A DNA stretch of 64,000 bases from contig NZ_LT699744.1 of assembly GCF_900155385.1 (NCBI RefSeq), forward strand, positions 329,562-393,561. Direction: 5' to 3'. Below the pieces are notes generated by a model. The model had not been told where the DNA came from. It did no database searches and worked only from the letters and a program-made list of their open reading frames with translations. Source of the stretch: Vreelandella massiliensis. GTDB lineage: Bacteria > Pseudomonadota > Gammaproteobacteria > Pseudomonadales > Halomonadaceae. Shown here piece by piece: positions 9,649-17,942 of this stretch; the first letter of the stretch is position 1, and each line of letters begins with the position of its first letter. The translations under genes were made by a program, and so were the position numbers.

Positions 9649-11211
9649 ATGAGTGCCACTGGGAAAAAACGCCAGCCTATCGCGACTGGCTCCGACTGGA
9701 ATTTCGACGTACTGGCACGATTTGATACGGAGCTTGCCAGGCTCGCCGACGAGTACCGCTTGGATACCTACCCTAATCAGATGGAGATCATCACCACCGA
9801 GCAGATGATGGATGCTTACGCCAGCGTGGGCATGCCGGTGGGATATCACCACTGGTCCTTCGGTAAGCAGTTTCTGGCCGTGGAGCAGGCGTACAAGCGC
9901 GGCCAGATGGGGTTGGCCTATGAGTTGGTGATCAATTCCAACCCCTGTATCGCCTATCTCATGGAAGAGAATACGCTCATGATGCAGGTGCTGGTAATGG
10001 CGCACGCCTGCTACGGTCACAACTCATTTTTCAAAGGCAACTACCTGTTTCGTACCTGGACGGACGCCGATTCGATCGTCGATTACCTGGTTTTTGCACG
10101 CAAATACATCGCCAAGTGTGAAGAGCGCCACGGGGTCGCGGCGGTGGAGCAGTTGCTGGATGCGTGTCACGCGTTGCAGAACTATGGCGTTGACCGCTAT
10201 AAGCGTCCCTCCCCGATCTCCGCCGAAGAAGAGGTCAAGCGCCAGGAAGAGCGCGAGGCGTATTTGCAAACCCAGGTGAACCTTTTGTGGCGCACGATTC
10301 CGGACGTTCCCGAAGGCAGTGAGCCGCTGCCTGGGACGCTTTCCCTGGAGGATGACCCGCTCGGGCTGCATGCGGGCGCGGTCTACCCGCCGGAGCCACA
10401 GGAGAACTTGCTCTACTTCATCGAAAAAAACGCGCCGCTGCTCGCGCCCTGGCAGCGTGAAATTGTGCGCATCGTGCGCAAATTAGCGCAGTATTTCTAC
10501 CCTCAGCGGCAAACGCAGGTGATGAACGAGGGCTGGGCGTGCTTCTGGCACTATACCTTGATGAATCGGCTGTACGACGACGGCCAGGTCGATGAAGGCT
10601 TAATGCTGGAGTTTTTGCAGTCCCATGCGGCGGTGATCAACCAGCCCGATTTTGACAGCCCCTACTACAGCGGCATCAATCCCTATGCGCTGGGGTTTGC
10701 GATTTTTATGGATATCAAGCGTATCTGCGAAGCGCCCACGCAGGAGGATCACGAGTGGTTTCCAGACATGGCGGGCAGTCCGTGGCGGGAGACGCTGGAA
10801 TTCGCCATGCGCAACTTCAAGGATGAGTCGTTTATTCTGCAGTTCTTATCGCCCAAGGTGATGCGCGACCTCAAGCTTTTCATGGTGGTGGATAATGACC
10901 AAGAGGAGATGCTGAATGTGGCGGCCATTCATAACGAGCGCGGTTATCGCCGGGTGCGCGAGGCATTAGCGACCCAGTACGCGCTATCGGTGCGTGAGCC
11001 TAATATCCAGGTGGTCGAAGCCGCGATCCGCGGCGACCGCTCGCTCACCCTGCACCATGTTCAAGACAGTCGCCGGCCGCTTTCGCGTAGCGTTTACCCG
11101 GTGGTGCGCTACTTGCACCAGTTGTGGGGGTTTCCGGTGCAGCTCGTGTCGCTTCAAGAGGGGCGCGTGATGCGCCGCTACCACTGGCCGGTGGAAGACG
11201 AATCGGGATAA
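9649..11211 (+). CDS. spoVR: SpoVR family protein
   Basis: 520 residues from the ATG at 9649, preceded by GAGGAGG that overlaps the yeaH stop; GTG and TTG codons immediately upstream are in or near frame but too close to the Shine-Dalgarno. The N-terminal motif WNFDVLARFDTELARLADEY and HHWSFGKQF, then NEGWACFWHYT around residue 290, are family hallmarks. The His and Glu pattern suggests a metalloprotein, but function is unknown; the Bacillus homologue affects spore cortex formation. It closes the prkA-yeaH-spoVR operon and is followed by a strong terminator. Confidence 0.92.
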   Translation: MSATGKKRQPIATGSDWNFDVLARFDTELARLADEYRLDTYPNQMEIITTEQMMDAYASVGMPVGYHHWSFGKQFLAVEQAYKRGQMGLAYELVINSNPCIAYLMEENTLMMQVLVMAHACYGHNSFFKGNYLFRTWTDADSIVDYLVFARKYIAKCEERHGVAAVEQLLDACHALQNYGVDRYKRPSPISAEEEVKRQEEREAYLQTQVNLLWRTIPDVPEGSEPLPGTLSLEDDPLGLHAGAVYPPEPQENLLYFIEKNAPLLAPWQREIVRIVRKLAQYFYPQRQTQVMNEGWACFWHYTLMNRLYDDGQVDEGLMLEFLQSHAAVINQPDFDSPYYSGINPYALGFAIFMDIKRICEAPTQEDHEWFPDMAGSPWRETLEFAMRNFKDESFILQFLSPKVMRDLKLFMVVDNDQEEMLNVAAIHNERGYRRVREALATQYALSVREPNIQVVEAAIRGDRSLTLHHVQDSRRPLSRSVYPVVRYLHQLWGFPVQLVSLQEGRVMRRYHWPVEDESG

Positions 11212-11236
11212 AGTGGGCGCATGATGCTTCGCCTAA

Positions 11237-11272
11237 ACGCAACGAAGCCCGCATTAGCGGGCTTCGTTGCGT
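11237..11272. terminator. Bidirectional hairpin terminator between spoVR and hip
   Basis: Perfect 16-base-pair stem (11237-11252 with 11257-11272) around an ATTA loop, 25 bases past the spoVR stop and 26 bases from the stop of the convergent HiPIP gene. The T-tract is poor, but the position between convergent genes and the stem strength support a terminator used from both sides. Confidence 0.8.
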
Positions 11273-11298
11273 CTTAGCGTCAGTTTATAACGCGACGT

Positions 11299-11613
11299 TT
11301 AGCCTGCTGCAACCCAAGACTGGCACCAGCCGCCTGGCGCAACGCTGTTCTGCGGGAAGAGCTGACAACCTTGGTTTTCAGCCGTGTAGAACATGCAGTT
11401 GTCGCAGCGCTCGCCTTCTTCGTAAGCCGGGTGATCGCTGGCTTCGCTCGCTTCTTCGACATAGTTTAGCGCTTTAGCGTTGGCAGCCGAAGGGTCCAAG
11501 GGCGGCAGGTCTTGAGCAAAGGCTGTCTTTGACAGGATGCCGACACCTAGCGGCAAGGCGGCAAGGCCGAGCACGCTGTTACGCATAAAGTCACGACGAC
11601 TTTGATTAGCCAT
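11299..11613 (-). CDS. hip: High-potential iron-sulfur protein (HiPIP), Tat-exported
   Basis: 104 residues. N-terminal twin-arginine signal (SRRDFMRNSVLG, then a hydrophobic stretch ending KTAFAQ), so it is exported folded to the periplasm. The mature part has the four-Cys HiPIP pattern: CDNC, then Cys in QGCQLF and Cys in GGWCQSW, ligating a 4Fe-4S cluster. HiPIPs shuttle electrons to terminal oxidases or reaction centres in halophilic and purple bacteria. Start ATG at 11613 with AAGGAG upstream (read on the minus strand). Monocistronic. Confidence 0.92.
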   Translation of the reverse strand: MANQSRRDFMRNSVLGLAALPLGVGILSKTAFAQDLPPLDPSAANAKALNYVEEASEASDHPAYEEGERCDNCMFYTAENQGCQLFPQNSVAPGGWCQSWVAAG

Positions 11614-11891
11614 GATGTCTCCTTAATCGTCACGGTCTGACGTTTGGTCACGGTGATCGGGTGGTTTTCCACCTCTTCAAAGCTCCGACAGGACCTGCTT
11701 AGCGGAGTTCATCCTATAGTAGCGGAAGGTATTGCGAAGTGCTAATAACCTTAGCGCGATAGCGACAATTCGCCACGCGGGTTCACTCAGTAGGCCAGGC
11801 TTGTGCAGGCTACGCGGCTTAGCGGGGCGCTGTTATACTGCTGGCCTGGTACTTTCTGGGTTATGTTTCCGTAGACAAGCGAGGCCGTGAA

Positions 11892-12167
11892 ATGCAAAAC
11901 GCTGTGATTTTAATCAACACCGAGAAGGGGCAGGTAAAAGCCGTGGCGGAGCGCCTAGCCGACGTTGAAGGCATTAGTGAAGTCTATTCGACCTGTGGCC
12001 GCTACGATTTGGTCGCCATTGCGCGCACGCGCGATTTTGAAAGCCTCGCGGATCTCGTCACCGAGCGCTTGAATGCCGTCGAGGGCATCAGCGATACCGA
12101 AACGCTAAACGCGATGCAGGTTCACTCCCGTCACGACTTGGAAAAGATGTTTTCCCTCGGCTGGTGA
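11892..12167 (+). CDS. Stand-alone Lrp/AsnC ligand-binding (RAM) domain protein
   Basis: 91 residues that cover only the RAM alpha/beta ligand-binding domain of Lrp/AsnC regulators: VILINTEKGQ, VAERLADVEGISEVYSTCGRYDLVA, then AVEGISDTET. The DNA-binding helix-turn-helix is absent. Such single-domain proteins bind amino acids and may modulate full-length Lrp proteins by mixed oligomers. A TATACT -10-like element lies at 11834-11839 without a good -35 partner. Family secure, role inferred. Confidence 0.85.
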   Translation: MQNAVILINTEKGQVKAVAERLADVEGISEVYSTCGRYDLVAIARTRDFESLADLVTERLNAVEGISDTETLNAMQVHSRHDLEKMFSLGW

Positions 12168-12280
12168 TGCCGCTCGGTTAGGAAAAGCGATAGTGACTTG
12201 AGTCGCTACGTCAGCGGCGTAACCGCTAGCCGTAGATAGGGTCAACGATAGAGGTATGGTCAGTTTAGGAGTGTCACCGT

Positions 12281-13141
12281 TTGGGGATTTCGTTTTCGCG
12301 CTGGCGCCGCCAAGCGCGCCGCTTCGCCATTTCGTTGTTGTTCGTGCTGTTGGCCACCGTGCTTTGGCAGTATCAGGAGCGCCAACATCGGGATGATTAT
12401 ACCTGGATGGGCGTGCCGAGTTGGGAGGAGGTCACCCTCACGTCGCTACACCGTGTATTGCGTAACGACGGCTATTTAGTCGGCTGGTCGGATGTGCGTG
12501 CGGGAGCGCTATGGGTCAGCTACCAAGTAGAAGCGGTGGAGGATACCCGCATTGGCTCTCGCCCCGGCTTCGAGGCCGATTGGCGCACGCTTTGGCCGAT
12601 TGGTACCGATAGCTATTCAGGCAGTGGGTACGACCGCGGTCATCTAGCGCCCAACTACGCCATTGCCGCTGTGCATGGTCGTGATGCTCAAATCGATACG
12701 TTTCTCATGAGCAACATGTTACCGCAAAAGCCCAACCTGAATCGGCAGCTTTGGCAGCGCCTGGAAGAGGCGGTGATGGACCATTTCGCGCCGCGTTATG
12801 AGCGTCTGCAGGTGGTAACGGGGCCGATTTATCCCGAAAACTTCATGGATAACGTCTTTAATCGTGTGGGGGTTGTCGAAGTGCCCGAGGCGTTCTACAA
12901 GATTATTGTCTCACCGCACCCCGAGTCACCGCGGGCACTGGCCTTTATCATGCCGCAAAACGTGAGCGGCAATGAGCCGTTAGACGACTACTTGGTCTCC
13001 ATCGACGAGGTGGAAGCTCGCACCGGGCTGGATTTCTTCCATGAGCTTTCCGCACCGCTTGAATCAGCGCTAGAGGGAGCGGTTCAAACGCAGGGATGGG
13101 CGATCGAGCAAGTGGCGAATCGGCCGGGAAGATATCAATAA
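12281..13141 (+). CDS. Membrane-anchored DNA/RNA non-specific endonuclease
   Basis: 286 residues from a TTG at 12281, which has TAGGAG nine bases upstream; no ATG in frame fits. Residues 14-33 form a hydrophobic anchor or uncleaved signal after a basic N-terminus, so the nuclease should face the periplasm. The beta-beta-alpha-metal catalytic motif is clear: YDRGHLAPNYA (His general base) around residue 120 and MSNMLPQKPNLN with the metal-binding Asn. Members of the NucA/EndA family degrade nucleic acid non-specifically, for nutrition or defence. Single gene next to a tRNA cluster. Confidence 0.85.
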   Translation: MGISFSRWRRQARRFAISLLFVLLATVLWQYQERQHRDDYTWMGVPSWEEVTLTSLHRVLRNDGYLVGWSDVRAGALWVSYQVEAVEDTRIGSRPGFEADWRTLWPIGTDSYSGSGYDRGHLAPNYAIAAVHGRDAQIDTFLMSNMLPQKPNLNRQLWQRLEEAVMDHFAPRYERLQVVTGPIYPENFMDNVFNRVGVVEVPEAFYKIIVSPHPESPRALAFIMPQNVSGNEPLDDYLVSIDEVEARTGLDFFHELSAPLESALEGAVQTQGWAIEQVANRPGRYQ

Positions 13142-13262
13142 AAAGGGAGAGAGAAGTGCTCGTCTTTAGGCGGGCGCTGAGAAGCTCAATAGCGGTGGAA
13201 TTCGTTATATAGGGGATGGGGAAAAGACAAACGAAAGATAGGAGGGCGTGTTACGAACGACT

Positions 13263-13349
13263 TGGTGCCCAGGAGAGGACTTGAACCTCCACGACCATGC
13301 GGTCACTAGCACCTGAAGCTAGCGCGTCTACCAATTCCGCCACCTGGGC
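13263..13349 (-). tRNA. tRNA-Leu (CAG), copy 3 in transcription order
   Basis: 87 bases including encoded CCA. Read on the minus strand it has acceptor GCCCAGG, D-loop GGTAGACGCG, anticodon CAG inside GCTTCAGGTG, a long class II variable arm and TTCAAGTC in the T-loop. Last of three near-identical genes in a minus-strand transcript. Confidence 0.95.
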
Positions 13350-13382
13350 CTTTCGTCTTTTGTACGGCTGTTTGTGTTCGCG

Positions 13383-13469
13383 TGGTGCCCAGGAGAGGAC
13401 TTGAACCTCCACGACCATACGGTCACTAGCACCTGAAGCTAGCGCGTCTACCAATTCCGCCACCTGGGC
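13383..13469 (-). tRNA. tRNA-Leu (CAG), copy 2
   Basis: 87 bases with encoded CCA, anticodon CAG. It differs from the 13263-13349 copy by a single base in the variable arm. The spacer to that copy is 33 bases. Confidence 0.95.
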
Positions 13470-13546
13470 GAACACAACTCTTGCCTGAATGCCTTGCCTG
13501 CACCAATGAAACATGCGGCTGAATACTCTGCGGTATTGCCAATCAT

Positions 13547-13633
13547 TGGTGCCCAGAAGAGGACTTGAACCTCCACGTCCGAAAGGACACTAGCACCTGA
13601 AGCTAGCGCGTCTACCAATTCCGCCATCTGGGC
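13547..13633 (-). tRNA. tRNA-Leu (CAG), copy 1
   Basis: 87 bases with encoded CCA, anticodon CAG. More diverged than the other two: acceptor GCCCAGA and a variable arm with the loop TTTC. It is closest to the promoter at 13645-13672. Confidence 0.95.
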
Positions 13634-13644
13634 AAGTGGCGCGT

Positions 13645-13672
13645 ATGATACCGGGGCGGCGATGAAATGCAA
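13645..13672 (-). promoter_or_regulatory. Promoter of the tRNA-Leu cluster
   Basis: On the minus strand TTGCAT (13672-13667), a 16-base spacer, then TATCAT (13650-13645), followed by a G+C-rich discriminator. The -10 lies about 11 bases from the first tRNA base, as in stringently controlled stable-RNA promoters. Confidence 0.65.
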
Positions 13673-13772
13673 GACTTTTTGCGGCCTTTTGCGAGGCGGA
13701 ATGTGCATCGCCAAGCGATGCGTTATGCGCCCTAATTCAAAGAATTGACGAGGGTTTTCGCGCCTTAGACGG

Positions 13773-13801
13773 TTGGGTGATTGACCTGGCGGCGCTATAC
13801 T
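13773..13801 (+). promoter_or_regulatory. Candidate sigma-70 promoter of rnr
   Basis: TTGGGT (13773-13778), 17-base spacer, TATACT (13796-13801), about 125 bases before the rnr ATG. The TTGACC at 13781 is nearer but only nine bases from the -10, so it is not its partner. Confidence 0.4.
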
Positions 13802-13926
13802 GCGGGCATGACCAAACAAAACCACGCATTTTTTGGCGCCTATCGCGCTGAACCCACTCGCTCGCGGTGTACGGCACCCGCGATGTCTCACTGTCTGTCC
13901 ATAACGCCATCAAGGATGTTGACTCT

Positions 13927-16290
13927 ATGAAGCACTGGTCGTTAAGTGATGATCCGCACGCCAGCCGTGAAGCGCATAAATACGATAATCCCGCACCCAG
14001 CCGGGAATATTTGCTAGAAGCCCTAGAAGCTTACGGCAAACCGATGACACATGAAAACATGAGTCGCATGCTCGGTCTTGACGATGAAGACCTGCAAGAA
14101 GCGGTGCGCCGTCGTCTTGCCGCTATGGAGCGCGATGGCCAGGTATTGCGCGATCGTCGCGGTGCCTACGCCCTGATTGATAAGCTCGACTTGATCAAAG
14201 GGAAAGTGCTGGGCCATCGCGATGGCTTTGGCTTTGTGCTGCGCGATGATGGCAAAAAGCCCGATCTTGTTTTACCCCCGCGGCAGATGCGGCGCGTCTT
14301 TCACGGCGACCATGTGCTGGTGAGGGTCAGCGGCCGCGATCGCCGGGGTCGCGATGAGGCCACGATTGTCGAGGTGCTGGCGCGCAATACGCAAACCATG
14401 GTCGGCGTTTACCGCAGTAACACCCCCGAATTTGGCGTTTTGATTCCGGAGAATCCGCGCATTACCCAAGAAGTCATCATTCCGCACAGTGCTAATGGCG
14501 GGGCAAAAGATGGCCAGGTGATTTCCGCGACCATTACGCAGCAGCCGGAGACGCGCGTTCAGCCGGTGGGCGAGGTCGTGGAAGTGCTGGGTGAACGCAT
14601 GGACCCCGGCATGGAAATTGACATTGCCATCCGCAGCTACGACATCCCCGCCGAGTTTCCGCCGGAGGTGATGGATCAAATCGCCACGATCTCCGCGGAA
14701 GTGGCCGAGCATGACAAGCAGAATCGCGTTGACCTGCGCGATGTGCCCCTGGTCACCATCGATGACGAATCCGCCAAAGACTTTGACGACGCTGTCTGCG
14801 CCTGGAAAACCAAATCCGGTAGCTGGAAGCTACTGGTGGCGATTGCCGATGTCTCCCATTACGTGCGTCCGGGTGCGCCGCTGGATGACGAGGGGCGCAC
14901 GCGCGGCAACTCGGTCTATTTCCCCGGCCAAGTGGTTCCCATGCTGCCGGAGTTGCTCTCCAACGGGCTGTGTTCGCTTAACCCGCAAGTCGACCGTCTG
15001 GTGATGGTCTGCGAGATGAATATCTCCAAGACCGGGGCGATTAGCCGTTACCGCTTCTATGAAGCGGTGATGAACTCGCATGCGCGCCTGACGTACAACA
15101 AGGTCGCGGCCATCTTGGATCAAGAGAGTGACGAGGGCGCCACACTGCGCGAGGAGTATCGCGACCTCGTGACGCCGCTGCATAATCTTCACGAGCTCTA
15201 TACGTTACTGCGCGAGGCGCGGGAAGCGCGGGGGGCGATCGATTTTGACACCACCGAAACGGCGATCATCTTTAACGAAGAGCGCAAGATCGAGAAAATC
15301 GTGCCGCGCAGCCGCAACGAGGCACACAAGATCATCGAAGAGTGCATGCTCGCGGCCAACGTAGCAACGGCACGCTTTTTGGATAAGCACGACCTACCGG
15401 CGCTCTACCGCATCCACGAAAAGCCAACCCCCGAGCGACTGGATAAACTGCGCCTGTTCTTGAACGAGCTGGGACTGACCCTGCCGGGGGGCGACGATCC
15501 CACCCCGCAAGATTTCCAGACGCTACGCGAAACCATCGCCGACCGCCCCGATGCCGACATCATTCAGACGGTGATGCTGCGCTCGATGAACCAGGCGGTC
15601 TACTCACCGCAAAACGAGGGCCACTTTGGCTTGGCGTATCAGGCCTATGCGCACTTTACTTCGCCGATTCGCCGCTACCCGGATCTGCTGGTGCACCGTG
15701 CGATTCGCTCGGTGCTGCGTGGCCCACGGCAAACCAATACCGTATTGCGCGTAGAGGGCGCGCCGGTCGAGCCGCCGAGTAAGTGGTGCCCTTATACCTT
15801 TGAGCAAATGGTCGAGCTCGGCGAGCACTGCTCCATGACCGAGCGCCGCGCGGATGACGCGACCCGCGACGTTGAGAGCTGGCTGAAGTGCGAGTTTATG
15901 TCCGATAAGCTCGGCGAAACCTTTGAAGGCACGGTGGCGTCCGTGACGCAATTTGGCCTCTTCGTGCGCCTCGATGAGTTCTTTGTCGAAGGGCTGGTGC
16001 ATGTGACATCGCTACCGTCCGATTACTACCACTACGAAGCGGAAAAGCACCGTCTTAAGGGCGAGCGTACCGGCACCTCGTATCGCTTGGGTGACGGGGT
16101 CACGGTTCAGGTGGCGCGTGTGGATATGGATGAGCGCAAAATCGACTTCAGCCTCACTGACGACAAACCACGCCCACGCCGTCAGCCACGTAAGCGTCGG
16201 GCGGCAAGTGAAAAAAGCGCCTCCGAGGATAAGTCCAAGAAGGGGCGTCATTCGGGCCGTTCGCGTCGTGGTCCGCGGAGGTCAGGGTGA
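13927..16290 (+). CDS. rnr: Ribonuclease R
   Basis: 787 residues from ATG 13927 (MKHWSLSDDPHASREA, the usual start in related bacteria; an upstream GTG at 13867 is open but adds unconserved sequence). Order: N-terminal winged helix (about 25-90), cold-shock domains, RNB catalytic domain with DDESAKDFDDAV (metal-binding Asp residues, about 278-289) and HFTSPIRRYPDLLVHRAI, S1 domain (about 650-740), and a Lys/Arg-rich tail. It is a 3'-5' exoribonuclease able to degrade structured RNA, in the cytoplasm. It overlaps rlmB by four bases, the conserved gammaproteobacterial pair. Confidence 0.95.
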   Translation: MKHWSLSDDPHASREAHKYDNPAPSREYLLEALEAYGKPMTHENMSRMLGLDDEDLQEAVRRRLAAMERDGQVLRDRRGAYALIDKLDLIKGKVLGHRDGFGFVLRDDGKKPDLVLPPRQMRRVFHGDHVLVRVSGRDRRGRDEATIVEVLARNTQTMVGVYRSNTPEFGVLIPENPRITQEVIIPHSANGGAKDGQVISATITQQPETRVQPVGEVVEVLGERMDPGMEIDIAIRSYDIPAEFPPEVMDQIATISAEVAEHDKQNRVDLRDVPLVTIDDESAKDFDDAVCAWKTKSGSWKLLVAIADVSHYVRPGAPLDDEGRTRGNSVYFPGQVVPMLPELLSNGLCSLNPQVDRLVMVCEMNISKTGAISRYRFYEAVMNSHARLTYNKVAAILDQESDEGATLREEYRDLVTPLHNLHELYTLLREAREARGAIDFDTTETAIIFNEERKIEKIVPRSRNEAHKIIEECMLAANVATARFLDKHDLPALYRIHEKPTPERLDKLRLFLNELGLTLPGGDDPTPQDFQTLRETIADRPDADIIQTVMLRSMNQAVYSPQNEGHFGLAYQAYAHFTSPIRRYPDLLVHRAIRSVLRGPRQTNTVLRVEGAPVEPPSKWCPYTFEQMVELGEHCSMTERRADDATRDVESWLKCEFMSDKLGETFEGTVASVTQFGLFVRLDEFFVEGLVHVTSLPSDYYHYEAEKHRLKGERTGTSYRLGDGVTVQVARVDMDERKIDFSLTDDKPRPRRQPRKRRAASEKSASEDKSKKGRHSGRSRRGPRRSG

Positions 16291-17072
16291 AAGCATCTTC
16301 TTCGCGTCGCGGGCCACGCCCGCCTGAGGGCTTAGAGCAGGTGTTTGGCGTCCATGCGTTGGAAAGCCTGCTAGAGCGCGGTGAGTCGCCGAAGGTGCTA
16401 TGGGTGCAGCAGGGCGCGGGCAAGCGCCTGCACACCATTGTCGCGCGTGCCGAGTCCGCCGGTGCCAGCGTGAAAGAGCAGCCGCGCGAGGCGCTGGATC
16501 AGCTTACCCAAGGGGCCGCGCATCAGGGCGTCGTGGCTTTTTGTCCGCCGCTGACGCCAGAGGGGGAGGAGTCGTTACTGTTGAAGCTACGCGCTTGGCA
16601 GCCGGCGACGCCGCCGCTCTTTCTGGTGCTTGATGGCGTCACCGACGTACACAACTTCGGCGCCTGCCTGCGCAGCGCCGATGCCGCTGGGGCGCACGGC
16701 GTGATCGTGGCGAAGGATAAGGCCGCACCGCTCAACGCGACGGTGCGTAAAGTGGCGTGCGGCGCGGCGGAGACCGTGCCGGTTTACCAGGTCACCAACC
16801 TCGCGCGCACGCTGGGCAAGCTCAAGGACGCCGGGGTGTGGATCACCGGCACGGCGGGGGAGGCCAGCGCGAGCGTCTACGAGATCGACTTCACCGGCCC
16901 CGTTGCCCTAGTGATGGGGGCCGAAGGGAAGGGCATGCGGCGCTTAACCCGTGAAGCGTGTGATCATCTCGCTAAGTTGCCGATGGCAGGCCAAGTCTCC
17001 AGTCTTAATGTGTCTGTTGCCACCGGCATTTGCCTGTTTGAAGCGGTGCGCCAACGCCAGCTTGCAAGTTAA
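16287..17072 (+). CDS. rlmB: 23S rRNA (guanosine-2251-2'-O)-methyltransferase
   Basis: 261 residues. It starts GTG at 16287 within the GTGA overlap with the rnr stop, so translation is coupled. An N-terminal L30e-like RNA-binding domain begins GLEQVFGVHALESLLERG; a SpoU trefoil-knot methylase domain follows with VTDVHNFGACLRSADAAGAHG, MGAEGKGMRRL and the C-terminal SLNVSVATGICLFEAVR (SAM-binding knot). It methylates the ribose of G2251 in the peptidyl-transferase loop. Length and gene pair with rnr match. Confidence 0.95.
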   Translation: MKASSSRRGPRPPEGLEQVFGVHALESLLERGESPKVLWVQQGAGKRLHTIVARAESAGASVKEQPREALDQLTQGAAHQGVVAFCPPLTPEGEESLLLKLRAWQPATPPLFLVLDGVTDVHNFGACLRSADAAGAHGVIVAKDKAAPLNATVRKVACGAAETVPVYQVTNLARTLGKLKDAGVWITGTAGEASASVYEIDFTGPVALVMGAEGKGMRRLTREACDHLAKLPMAGQVSSLNVSVATGICLFEAVRQRQLAS

Positions 17073-17093
17073 CCCATGCCCCACTAAAATGCT

Positions 17094-17197
17094 TGCGCCT
17101 GTTTGCCTTGTAAACAGGCGCAGGCTGTTATACCGGCTGGTTCACGACCAGCACTGCTTGATGCCTTAGCACGACTGCTTAAGCGTTGGCGCTTAAG
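17094..17197 (+). promoter_or_regulatory. Two hairpins in the rlmB-rpsF intergenic region
   Basis: Hairpin 1 is a perfect 11-base-pair stem (17094-17104 with 17112-17122) just after rlmB; no T-run follows, so it is a poor intrinsic terminator. Hairpin 2 is an 8-base-pair stem (17178-17185 with 17190-17197) with a TTGG loop. The rpsF leader in gammaproteobacteria can carry an S6:S18-binding autoregulatory structure with a CCG bulge. The CCGCCAACGG around 17250 would be a place to look, but I cannot fold it by hand. Confidence 0.4.
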
Positions 17198-17299
17198 TGA
17201 GTGGTGCAAATTGCATTTCAGTTAACTCCTTGCTTCCTTGTGTGCGTGCCGCCAACGGTTAACGTCTCAATGGAAGCTGCCAAACCGCAAGGAGATTCC

Positions 17300-17668
17300 A
17301 TGCGTCATTACGAAATCGTGTTTATGGTCCATCCGGATCAGAGCGAGCAAGTGCCGGCTATGGTCGAGCGCTACACCAGCATCGTGACCGAAAACGGTGG
17401 CACTGTGCATCGCTTAGAAGATTGGGGCCGCCGTCACCTGGCTTACCCGATCAACAAGATCCACAAAGCCCACTACGTGCTGATGAACGTTGAGTGCACC
17501 GGCGAGACGCTCGAAGAGATCGAGAACATCTTCCGCTTCAACGACGCCATCATCCGCAGCTTGGTTGTGCGCTGCAAAGAAGCGATCACCGAAGCCTCAC
17601 CGATGATGAAGCCGGCTGAAGAGAAGCGTCCGCGTCGCGAAGAGAAGCCGCGCGAAGAAACCGCTTAA
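17300..17668 (+). CDS. rpsF: 30S ribosomal protein S6
   Basis: 122 residues from ATG 17300, with AAGGAG at 17289-17294; the frame is open further upstream but that extension is leader. It starts [18 protein letters not shown] and contains [16 protein letters not shown], both diagnostic, and ends in an acidic/basic tail ([14 protein letters not shown]). S6 pairs with S18 on the platform of the small subunit. First gene of rpsF-rpsR-DUF2232-rplI. Confidence 0.97.
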   Translation: MRHYEIVFMVHPDQSEQVPAMVERYTSIVTENGGTVHRLEDWGRRHLAYPINKIHKAHYVLMNVECTGETLEEIENIFRFNDAIIRSLVVRCKEAITEASPMMKPAEEKRPRREEKPREETA

Positions 17669-17702
17669 TTCACCCTCACCGCACGTATAAAGGAGCTTAT
17701 CC

Positions 17703-17930
17703 ATGGCACGTTTTTTCCGTCGCCGTAAGTTTTGCCGCTTCACCGCTGAAGGCGTCAAGCAGATCGACTACAAAGATCTGGACACGCTAAAGGCTTACAT
17801 CACCGAAACCGGCAAGATCGTTCCGAGCCGTATCACCGGCACCAAAGCACGCTATCAGCGCCAGCTGGCAAGCGCCGTTAAGCGCGCGCGCTACCTAGCA
17901 CTGCTGCCCTATACCGATAGCCACCAGTAA
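17703..17930 (+). CDS. rpsR: 30S ribosomal protein S18
   Basis: 75 residues, [44 protein letters not shown] and [18 protein letters not shown]; complete and of standard length. It binds 16S rRNA together with S6. AAGGAGC lies 7 bases before the ATG. Located 34 bases after rpsF. Confidence 0.97.
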   Translation: MARFFRRRKFCRFTAEGVKQIDYKDLDTLKAYITETGKIVPSRITGTKARYQRQLASAVKRARYLALLPYTDSHQ

Positions 17931-17942
17931 GTTGTTAATGTG

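Noticed and set aside
13263-13633. Three similar blocks with short spacers considered as a repeat array or CRISPR-like element.
   Set aside because: Each block folds as a complete tRNA-Leu with CCA; spacers are 33 and 77 bases and unlike CRISPR spacing.
13867-13926. GTG at 13867 as start of RNase R.
   Set aside because: The added 20 residues lack similarity to RNase R, while MKHWSLSDDP at 13927 matches the usual N-terminus.
13808-13930. Small ORF MTKQNHAFF upstream of rnr as a leader peptide.
   Set aside because: No ribosome binding site and no repeated or attenuator-like structure; it ends just around the rnr start by chance.
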